Origin: Amoebophrya sp. A120 | Taxonomy: Eukaryota > Sar > Dinophyceae > Syndiniales > Amoebophryaceae | Direction of reading: 5' to 3' | NCBI GenBank assembly: GCA_905178155.1 | Contig: CAJINV010000003.1 | Coordinates: 5,215,700-5,279,699, forward strand | DNA length: 64,000 nt | The notes under the pieces: generated by a model | What the model was told of the DNA's origin: nothing | Seen by the model: the letters and a program-made list of their open reading frames with translations, nothing else | Databases searched by the model: none | In this document: positions 54,900 to 64,000 of the stretch, one piece after another | Layout of the letters: every line of letters begins with the position of its first letter | How positions within the stretch are numbered: position 1 is the stretch's first letter | Made by a program: the position numbers and the translations under genes

Positions 54900-57800
54900 A
54901 TGGATAGGGACGTTCATTCCGGCAGTTGCGCGATGGATATTGATTCTGTCGGTGACGATGCAGGTGCTCCTCCCAATAGGCGACCGGAGGAACAGGAGAC
55001 GAATAAGCGTCGCAAAATTGATGACTCTGGCTCAGCCGCCGGCGGAGCGAGTAGCGCTAGCTCTGAGCTCCCAGCCACTGTCGATGGTGTGCGTGCTGGT
55101 GTGACAAAGCTGCGACAAGTCTGCGTGTCGCGGCTCGGTCTGGATGATGCGACCAAGAAGAAGATCGACGGCCTCATCGAGGATTTTGCGGAGTTTTCCG
55201 AGTTGGACGCCACAGATTTGGCCTCGCTGGTAAAAAACTTTCAAGATTGGGCTGCGTCGCACCGACCGGGGGCTCGCGAAGAGTTCGTCCGCTTTGGGAA
55301 ACTTTGCGCTCGCGTCGCAAGTGCCACCGGCAACGAATGCTTCACCGAGCTCTACCAGGCGGCGTGTGTGGAGGAGAGTTTGCTGGACCAGTGGGGAAAG
55401 ACCACCACCGCCCGGACCTGCCGGAAGTGGCGTGAGAGGTTCGAGGCACTCTGCGCCGGAGATCCGCACGGAGCACAGTGTGTGCTGCGGGAGATTAGAA
55501 GAAGCATACTCAGCAGCGCCTCACCTGGATCCGAGCTGCAGCAGGTTGGCCGCACGAGTGACGAGACGCTGCTCAGTTCCATCCTAGAAAAACAAAAAGG
55601 AATAAGCGCGACACTGTCTGAGGACCACGTCAATGTGATAGTCGAAGTTGAGAAGAAGCTGACGTACGCAAGCTTTTTTGCCGCTGCACCGTCTGGGCCG
55701 GACGATTTTCGGCGCCACCAGGCAATATTGAAGATTCTGCGAGAGTTGGAAATTGGTATAGAGGCCCGGGAAGCGGAAAAGGTGAATGAGGACTTGATTC
55801 CCGAGTTGAAAAAGCTTCATCCAGGGTTAGCCCGGAAATGGGTCAGTGACGCAGCAAAGAAGCATGCGTGGGTCCAAGCGGGCGAGGATTTTCACGACAG
55901 AGTTGTCAGGCAGCAGAAATTGTGTGCATTGCAAAAGCGATTCTTTTGTTTCGCGGAAGTAACACTTTCCGATTACAATCGCGTCACGCACCGTTACTCT
56001 GCGGAGCAGATGCGGCAGGTATTGATTCATGTATATAAATAAGTCTAAGTACTGAGCAGGTCAGGCTATTCCTGCCGCTCGTCGGAGGAGGGAGTAGTGC
56101 CGAGCCCAGATCGAAATCATCATCGTCATAGCTGAGAACCCTATGTGGGTGGAAGAAAAAGTGACATGCCGATTCGCATTCCTACTGACTTGATATCAAA
56201 ATGAATATAGGTAAATCTAAATTTGTTATGTATGTCGGAGGTGGAAAATGAAAATGTGCATTTAGAAATGCTTTGCTTCGGTCTGTGCCCAAGGAAAGTT
56301 TCTCACTGCTTCAGCGTTTTTTTCGAAACATTCAACAGTGCATCCGCGCCTGGTTAGCGTCGCCGCAGGCTTCATTCAAGACGGAGGTGCTACCTATAAT
56401 TCTCAACATTTTGAAGCGCGGAGAAGCTTGGGACGAGTTTTTGGCCGTCGGCATCGACGAAGTCAAGACTTTGCAGGACGAGGAAGGGCGCGTCGGACTG
56501 TCGGCGTTGTGGACGGCGAAATCGTTATTCTGCATTGTTTGCGAAAATGCGGAGCCCGGTGTTCGTTTTCGATTGCTAAGGGATTTTCGCGATTCTCTTC
56601 CTCTTCTGCATCCGTCATACCATAAGAGTTTTTCCGGATCAGATGATGGCACCAGGAGTGGTACCAGTTTGCTGACTTTTAATGCCGACATAAGCGCACT
56701 GATTCCGAAAGGTGAGTGCAGGGGCGCCGTCATCTCATTTGGCATCGGAGAAAACTCGCCCCCGCTTGGTAAAAGCGGCATTCTCAACACGCTCTTCCGA
56801 TGCAACTTCGAGGAGTCATCCAGAAACTTTGCGACGTATGGAACCTGCGACGTTGACCTCGGTTTCTCTTTCAAACCGCGGAGAGATTTGGTCTTCGGGG
56901 ACGTTACTGGGAGTTTGTCTTTCGAAGATGGGGACGCTGAGCAGGCCGCGGCGCTGCTGTCGTTCTTCCCGTCGTGGCTGGTTCACGTGCAGGCTGGGGA
57001 AGTTGACAAGGTGGAAGCTTTGCTGCAGTCTTTGAAGAGCGGAAAACTTTTTAAGTGTCCGCAGTCAGTGCTGGTTCTTATCCGTGACACAGATTCTTTC
57101 CAGGAGGCTCCTTTGCTGCGGGTCCGTGCCAACGGCGACGAAGGCAATGTCACCGACAATGCGTTCTTGGAAAAGCTGGTGCGCGTTGAAACGGTATTGA
57201 AGGAGGTGCACGGAGTGAAGCACGCCTACTGCGCAGGCATTCGCAATCTTACAAAACTTGCTCCCCGCGAGCGGGAAAATGTTTTGAAATTCGAACTGCA
57301 GCCGTTGCTGCTCTGTGATGTCATGCAGTCCACCGACAACGAACGCGGAACGGGAGAGCCATACGGCATCGGTGACCCACAGGTTTTCCACGATCGCGTG
57401 CAGAAGATCGCGCCCAAGCACCCCTATTTCCGCGCTGACCTTGTCCTTGTGGCCAAGGTGATGAAGACGCTCGAGTCCTTTCGCGATGATTTCTACAACC
57501 CAAAAGCGCTCGCCACGCGTGAGCTGTTAGCTCAGCTTCGGCGCTGTCGGCAAAAACTGGAAAATCCGAGCGCCACCTCGGACGCGATTGAAAAGGCGCG
57601 AGCAGAAGAAAAGCGGTTCCTTGACACCCTCGCTCAAACGAAGATGACGCAGCTGTTGGAGCATTTCCAGAGAGTACTGCAGTCTCCGAGCCGGGTTCTC
57701 CTCATGTCGGTTCTAGCTGAAAGAATTAAGCGCTTCTCCGACGATAACGTTGCGGAAAAAATCGAGGCGCGGAGGCGTACTAATGACGAGCGCACCGCAT

Positions 57801-60800
57801 TGTACGCGGCGGGAGCGCAACCCGGTGACGCAGGGGAGCGGAAGTACGCGGCGCAGATGGACAAGCTTACCAGTAAACTCACAACTGTCACGAATGACAT
57901 CGAGCGTCGACGGATTTCAGTGGAGCTGTTGTGGCGGGAGCTTTTGGTTTTTCATGAGCATGGCATTACCAGGAGTAAGTCTTTGCCAAAGAATCCGGTG
58001 TCCGAGCTTTGCAACTTTTTGCGGGTAGGAGAACCTTTCGAACTCATTGACGGCGACACACTGCAGATTCCGCACCGAACCTTGCAAGAGGCCTTCAAGC
58101 GGGTGGCGAGCATCGGGGCAGGCGATGCGGTGGTTCCCATGAATTCGCGGGAGTCGTTGCAAAGTGCAAAGCTCGCGGGTAAGAGAGTCATGGTGATTTC
58201 CATTCTCGGGCCGCAATCTTCAGGGAAGAGCACGCTGCTCAACTACCTGTTTGGCTGCAAATTTAACACCGCGAAGGGTCGGTGCACGAAAGGCGTCTAC
58301 GGGAGTTTGATCGAGATTACTCACGAGCACTACGACTACCTCCTCATCTTAGATACCGAGGGGCTGCAAAGCCCAGAGAAGCTTGACCACGAGTTCGATC
58401 GGAAAATCACGCTGTTTTGTTTGGCGGTGAGCCATTTTGTGATCATCAACGTCGCGAAGGACATGAATGCGCACATGCGGGACTTGCTGGAGATCTGTTT
58501 GTTTTCGTTGGACCAACTGCAGAAGGCACGCATGGCCATGCCGACGAACTTCATGGTCTTCAACCAGCACTCAGGTGACACCGCCGACAAGTCCGTATTT
58601 ATGGACCAAGTGAAAGGTATTTCCGAAGCTATCATTGCGGCCAAGCCAGAGGCGGTCGACGCAGCGCGCGCGATGCAGTTTCCCAGCGAGCGGATTAAGG
58701 TGCTCCCGCTGGCCACAAATTCTTTCACGGTGCCGAAAGACCCGGCGCGCGGCGTGCACAGTGACTGGAACCAGGAGCGCCCGGCGACCAAGTTTGCAGT
58801 GGAGGTTGCGCAGTTTGGTAAGGAGATTATGGACCTAGCTTTCAAAAGCACGGAGCGAAGAGTTGCCACACCAAACAGCGTCGCGCCTGCCGGCAGAAAG
58901 GTTTTGCACCAGGAAGACCTTGAAAGTTGGATCCGGATGGCCACCGACAACTGGACCACCATCACGGCTTTTCCAGACCTTTACCGCTTTGCGAATGTAA
59001 AGCTATTGAAGGACCACAAAAGGCTCACCAACATCGCTCAGGACAAGGAGCAGCACTTCCTGACCTCGTCGGCCGCCCAGCTGCGGCACGTGAAGGAGAA
59101 GAGGGATGCGCTCGCAGAGTTGGTGGGTAACGAGTCGCAGTTGTTGAATCGCGACTATTTCCAGAACGTCTCTCTGAAGGTGGAAAATCGAATTCGGGGC
59201 ACATATTTTGAGCACGTTTTGGAGAAAATCAAGCGCGACTTCGACGTGGTGTGCCGCGGAGAGCAGTTTGACAAGGACCTGATCGAGCAGTTTCTGAAGC
59301 ACATCCGGATACTTGTGAAAAATCAAGCCGATTCGATCGTCGGCGCTGCGCACTCCGAACTCAAGCAGAAACAGATGAACCAGAGCAAGCTGCGCGGAAA
59401 TGACAAGCTCAATGACCTAGAGCGAGACTTGACGAAATCGGCTCTAACGCAGAAATCCAAGGCGCAACGGACGAAGTTTGTCAACGATAAGTTTGAAGAG
59501 GTGTGGAAGAGTGTGATAGATGAGCTTGAGGGGGATTTGTCACGCGGTGGCGACGTGTCTTCCGCGCAGTGGGAAACGCTAAAATCAAATTACTCGACAT
59601 TGCAGACTTTGCCGAAGTCTCTCGGGGGACAAAAAGAAACAGAGTGGGAGCTTCAAGCAAAGTTGCACAGTGCCGATAAAGCTGCTGCGGGGAAAAGAAG
59701 ACCGGCCAAGTCCGAGTCTGCAATCGGACCGCAGTTGATTGAGCGTCTGCAGCAGAAAGATTTCCATTTCCTCACCCGTGCACAGGGAAGTGCTCTGGAT
59801 GCCGCTGCGAAGAGAGGTTTGCAAGGGATAAACGAGCTCTTAAGCCGGTCCAGCGAAGGAGGCACGCTGTACACCATCAACGTCTTTGATCACTTTGACG
59901 TTTTTCTGGAAACACGCACATGCGTCCTGGATATCGAGAAGCATATCAACTACTTCGAATTGCGAAATCAACTCGAGCATCTCGGCCGCCTCACGGGTAT
60001 GTTTAACAGTCAGGAAACCGAACGTCTTGCTCAGTTCACTGTTATTCGCAACCAATTTTCTTCCCTTGGGCTGTGGATGCAGTCTGAATTCATCACGAGC
60101 ATTGAAAACGTTTTGCGGGAATCAGGTTGGAAGGACTATGTTGGTCTCGAAGGTGAACGGGTCGCAAAAATTGCGGAGATACTGTCCTCCTACTCGTGCT
60201 TCAGTGTGACTGCGCCGGCAAGTTCTACTTCGACTCCGCAAAAGAGCAAGCAGACGGGGAGTCGTAAGACTTTAAGCCGCGTTCCCTTTATTTACCACGC
60301 CCGTGCAGACTCCCCGATCAAGCTGACCGTTCCGGCATGCATGGCGGAAAATTACCGACACAATACCTTTGTGCCGCCCATTTCGGAGATCGAAAGAAAA
60401 ACCCAGCATCTGCTCGCAGTCTCCAATCGGGGCCCAAAAAGAAGTCGCGCCTTCAAAAACCCCGATTACATAACGGAGGACCAGCTAGACGGAAGCCAAT
60501 GCTACTGCTTTCTTGCCAAGCAGGACGACGAGCACAGGCATGTGCTAGACGAGTTGCAGAAAGCGGATTGCCCCGTGCCCGCTGAGGAGATGCACCGTTT
60601 TTTCAAAGCCAACCAGAAGTGCTGGAAACGGTCGCTAACCACTCTAGAACAGCGACTGGATGAAGTTCTTCGTTGTGTCGACAGCACCAGCAGCGGTTGC
60701 AGCAAGCTGGTGAAACGTGTGCACGAAGTGGTGTCGACTTTTCTCAAAAACGACCTTGGGGGGAACTTCGCGCTCTTCGGAGTGGAACTGGACATGGATG

Positions 60801-62729
60801 GAAAGACGATTTTCCACAGTTTCGCGCTCCTGCATGTCCATCGCGTGCTGTCCGGCAAAGTCGTCGAGCGCAGTCGAGCGCCACTGCTCGAGTTTATTGA
60901 CACGAAGGACAAGTGGCGAGCGCATTTGCTGGAGGTGGTGGGAGCGGATCCGGCAGGAAAAACAGTTGCTGCCGCGAAGCGGTTCGTTCAAGAGCTGAGT
61001 GCTCACCTGCGTCAAGCGGAGAGCGAGCGTGCAGCTGAGCTGGCAAGTCCAGAAATGACCGAACTACTTGGAGAAAGCTTTACAGGCGCGGCAATTCAGG
61101 AACGACTCGACCAGACGTTGCTGTTCAACCCGAAAGCCGATCACGATGAAGTGGTACGGTCGTTTCTTGTGTTGCAGGCCTTTAGGAAAACGCTGCAGTT
61201 GTAGGTGCGAAAGTGTATGGTTCATCCGTTCTCGAATGAAGGAAATCCACAGTTATCCATTCGAAAAATTTCAAATTCAGGTTCGGTACGTGATCGACCA
61301 GCCAAATGTGATTGAGGAAGAATTCGAAAAGAAGTGGGAGCAGGAAAAAGCACGTTTGCAGAAAAGGCTCGTTGCTGATTGTGTAACCAATGTAAAGCGG
61401 GCACTGTCGCGAGTTGTCGATCACGTAGCCGGAGTGCTACAGTTTATCAATCAGCGAGAAGAATCGGGAACGGGGTCATCAAGGGATTGCGTGGTTGATC
61501 ATTCAAGTGATACCAGTGGCACTGCGTATTACGAACGCGACAACCAGCAAGTAGCCGCTGCACAGGCACAGTTTTTCCTAGCGACGTGCAAAGGAGGCAC
61601 AAGTGGCATCGCGGGGACACACTGGGGGCACAAAAACGAGGACGGCAAAAAGTTCGAAGTGGCGTTTCTTTCTTCGGTCGATCCGCAATCGAACGGCAGG
61701 AGCGGAAAGATGTCAGTTTCCGAGATCAAGTCCAACGTAATTACGACGTGGGGCTCCATTTCCGATGTGCTGCCGTCGGGTTTCACGATATCCGACATCC
61801 CAAAGTTTGAGCTCTTTTTGCTTGAGGTGAAAAAGATCGTGCACACAGAGTTGGCAAGTGTCGATATTCAGAATGTGGATATCGTTTGGGGATTGGACGA
61901 TCTATTTGATCGCACAAAGCGCAAGGCAATCGGGTGTTGCGAGCAGTGTCCCACATGTGGAAGGAAGTGTGACCAGCCGGTAAGTGACCACTTTGTTGCA
62001 GGTTTTCGTGTGAGGAAACCTAAATTTTAATTTTGAACATTACGCTGCCCTTGGGTACGAGCGAGCGGCTTTTCGCCGAGTACCGCCCAATTAGAAAGTA
62101 AATTTCTGTTTGTTAATTTTCTATTTCAGGTTGATGGCCCCGTGGAGCACAAGCATGCGTGTCGTTTGGGGCATCAGTTGCGCTGTATGGCGGGTGTTAC
62201 GGTGAAGAAGAACCCGAGCTTTCTGACGTGCGACGAAATCCCCGGCGACAGCCAAGTGCAGGACCTCAAAACAGGAGCTTGGCGCACTTGGGAGGAGCAG
62301 CAGAAGAAATACCCCACCTGGGAGTTTAAGTACAGCGAAAACGCTGCCGACGAGCTCCGCAACGTTCGCAAAATGCGCGAGTGCTGGAAGATTCACGGAA
62401 AGCACATCTGTGCGGCCTTTGCGGATTCGGGCATGAAGTACAGCGATGTGAAGCCCCGAGATTTGCACATAGTTTTTGTGGTGGAGGACGAGCCGAAAAG
62501 CTTGCAGCGTCTTTACGAGGAACTCGGTTCTGGCAGCATTCAGGAGCAGTACTGCAGTGTGGTCGTCAGCACTGCGCATTCCCAAAAGTTGATCGTTACA
62601 GAGAGGCGGGTCGCCACTGTACTTGACCGAAAAGCCCAACGCGTGAAGCGAAACCCGGCGGACGAGCAAGAAGCGTTGACCGTTTCGGAGCTCGTGCAAC
62701 GATCTGAGCAGTACTACTTAACTAAGTGA
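54900..62729 (+). CDS. very large GTPase of the VLIG/GVIN/URGCP type
   Basis: Exons: 54900-56018, about 56266-61200, 61253-61979 and 62130-62729, about 2450 residues, the size of animal VLIG/GVIN proteins. The first exon (nuclear-looking basic KRRKIDD, then helices) is attached by position; its splice to 56266 is unresolved in phase, so it might be a separate gene. The G domain at about 58190-58560 has P-loop GPQSSGKST, then GRCTKGVYG, DTEGLQ, and the characteristic FVIINVAKDMNAHMRDLLE. Long helical regions follow. Near the C-terminus, CCEQCPTCGRKCDQP and HKHACRLGHQLRC form the Cys/His cluster seen at VLIG C-termini. The intron 61201-61252 is only 52 nt. VLIGs are dynamin-related GTPases, interferon-induced in vertebrates. 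The function here is unknown; membrane or vesicle remodelling is a family-based guess. Confidence 0.82.
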
Positions 62730-62810
62730 TTCTATCGATCCCGCTTAATAATGATAAGATAATGATTTGGAATGTACAGCGACTGCGACAGCGTAGTTAT
62801 GTCATGAATA

Positions 62811-63530
62811 TTGTTCACGTTCAGCAATTCAAGTAAGTACTTACGATGGGTACGTTTACCTTTTCGTGATAGGAGTGGCAATCTTTTTTGGTTTGGTACG
62901 TTGTTTCGCCGCTGCTTTTCCACCGCGAAAAAACCCGAAAAAAAAACCAGCTCCTACTACCGTCAGAAGCTGTGGCTTCTTGGCATCGCATCGTGGCCGC
63001 AAGAGGCTCTGGAAGACTTGTTGCGGAAGGAAAAGACCAAAGTCATCAATTTCAATGAGGGTCAAGTCTACTCCCGTTTTAACGACGCATACGGAAAGTT
63101 TGCTAACCCTTACGGAATCCGGCGGGCGCAGGTGATCGACGGAATCACGGAAAACCCAGCGGAATACATGGCGAAGTCGCTTTGCGATTTCGACGAGCGA
63201 ACCTTGGCGCATCTTCCAGAAGAAATCGGCGCAGCGGGAGGATTAGAGGGACTTCAAAAGCAGCTTACCGAGTTTGGCCCGGACGTCATGAAAAGGATAA
63301 AACGAATCGAGAGGATCAATGAAATCAAGGGCACGCTAGATGAGAAGAAAGCTCGAAAAATACTCGAATTGGATGCGAGCGAGGCGCTTACAAAGGCCAG
63401 CCTCAAAGCCGCGCTTAAGAAAGTCCAAGTGGACATTCATCCGGACCGCGTGCCTTCGAGGTTGCGACCTGCCGCGAATAAAGCGTTTCAGACTGCGACG
63501 GCAGCGAAGGATTACTTGGATCCGAACTAA
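62811..63530 (+). CDS. J-domain-like protein, possibly organelle-targeted (5' end uncertain)
   Basis: The open frame covers 239 codons but lacks an in-frame ATG near its start, so a first exon or a start within 62811-62990 is missing. Its N-terminal part has RRCFSTAKKPEKKTSSYYR, which resembles a mitochondrial presequence. The last 50 residues (SLKAALKKVQVDIHPDRVP, then AANKAFQTATAAKDYL) keep the HPD tripeptide (63438-63446) and helices II-III of a J domain in the shortened auxilin-like form. The middle is unrecognised (VYSRFNDAYGKFANPYGIRR). It may stimulate an Hsp70, but helix I is not obvious. Confidence 0.55.
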   Translation: MFTFSNSSKYLRWVRLPFRDRSGNLFWFGTLFRRCFSTAKKPEKKTSSYYRQKLWLLGIASWPQEALEDLLRKEKTKVINFNEGQVYSRFNDAYGKFANPYGIRRAQVIDGITENPAEYMAKSLCDFDERTLAHLPEEIGAAGGLEGLQKQLTEFGPDVMKRIKRIERINEIKGTLDEKKARKILELDASEALTKASLKAALKKVQVDIHPDRVPSRLRPAANKAFQTATAAKDYLDPN

Positions 63531-64000
63531 ATTTCGCGCAACGGCACGGGTGCTACGATACAAGCTAGAGCTGACTGTGATTTGTGATTGTGAGAAGCGG
63601 AAAAAGTTTTTACATACTCTTATGCAAACGAAGTTTATGCAAACGAAGTTGTGCCATACCCATTCTTAACGCGCGCTCTTGAGAAGTACCTATTCCAAAG
63701 CTGCTGCCTTTACAGCGCAATCTGACACTGAATTTTTTTGAACTTGCTTGCAAAATGGTGGTTGTAGTGCTATCGTACATTTCTTGCTGACTGAGCTTAA
63801 TTACTTACTTTTTTCTGGTGCAGTGTAGTTGGTCCCGATGGTGAGCATAAATATCCATCAATTCAGATGAGAGGAGGTCTCGTGAAACCTGATGACACAG
63901 TGATAACGTTGTCTCCACAAATTTACTTGGAAAGAAGTAAAAGTTTCGGTGGAAGGAGACAAAACGACAGGTCCTGGAAACATCGACGTGCACTAACCAC
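63531..64000. other. 3' flank, nothing recognised
   Basis: AT-rich sequence with a short ATGCAAACGAAGTTT direct repeat near 63621-63650. No gene supported before the window ends. Confidence 0.4.

Noticed and set aside
61237-62729. Separate gene starting at MKEIHSYPF
   Set aside because: A 52-nt GT-AG intron joins it in frame to the giant GTPase, and the Cys/His cluster belongs at the C-terminus of that family.

Overview
The window is nuclear DNA of a eukaryote, most likely a dinoflagellate-lineage alveolate; a syndinian such as Amoebophrya is my best guess. The reasons are: spliceosomal introns throughout (typically 50-400 nt, mostly GT-AG); every credible gene on the + strand over 64 kb; an intron-bearing alpha-tubulin in GC3-rich codons; a secreted coiled-coil protein of a type I associate with dinoflagellates; a Met/Lys/Ala micro-ORF like the N-termini of dinoflagellate basic nuclear proteins; and many transposon-like introns of the kind called introners. 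The assignment rests on pattern recognition, not on a database search.

Layout. 1-7.4 kb: 3' end of an unknown gene, a TFIIIC-delta-like WD/zinc-finger protein, and a CCR4/nocturnin-type EEP phosphohydrolase. 8.1-10.5 kb: a 30-codon Met/Lys-rich ORF and alpha-tubulin (3 exons). 11.4-14.6 kb: a nine-exon coiled-coil protein. 15.4-23.0 kb: an unknown coiled-coil protein interrupted by a 1.5-kb intron that looks born from a 43-bp duplication and by a 3.4-kb introner carrying a nested 3.1-kb insertion. 24.2-27.2 kb: a possibly myristoylated RING/EF-hand protein with two introners about 30 nt apart and a third on its stop codon. 29.1-32.1 kb: tandem CDC48/p97 N-domain-like modules fused to a RING-H2 finger. 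33-34.4 kb: poorly resolved small ORFs. 35.5-39.3 kb: secreted coiled-coil protein with two introners. 40.3-42.2 kb: two-TM protein with one introner. 43.2-47.6 kb: large charged protein with three introners. 48.8-51.4 kb: protein with a histone-H1-like Lys/Ala tail and one introner. 52.5-54.0 kb: SWEET-like membrane protein with a long acidic loop. 54.9-62.7 kb: a very large VLIG/GVIN-type GTPase. 62.8-63.5 kb: J-domain-like protein.

The main discovery is the introner set. Twelve elements (128-3396 bp) have one architecture: a 5-bp target-site duplication, outer ends TAT.../...ATA (mostly TATC...GATA), and terminal inverted repeats. Eleven lie inside reading frames. Removing the element plus one TSD copy restores the frame in all eleven, including five where the removed length is not a multiple of three. 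Most have no GT at the left boundary and/or no AG at the right, so their removal probably uses splice boundaries set by the TSD and inverted repeats rather than GT-AG. At least seven unrelated TIR types share the same end rule and internal TTTGTCATGC-like motifs.

Limits: exon joins were made by eye from frame and splice signals, and several 5' ends and junctions are unresolved. No RNA gene or CRISPR array was seen.
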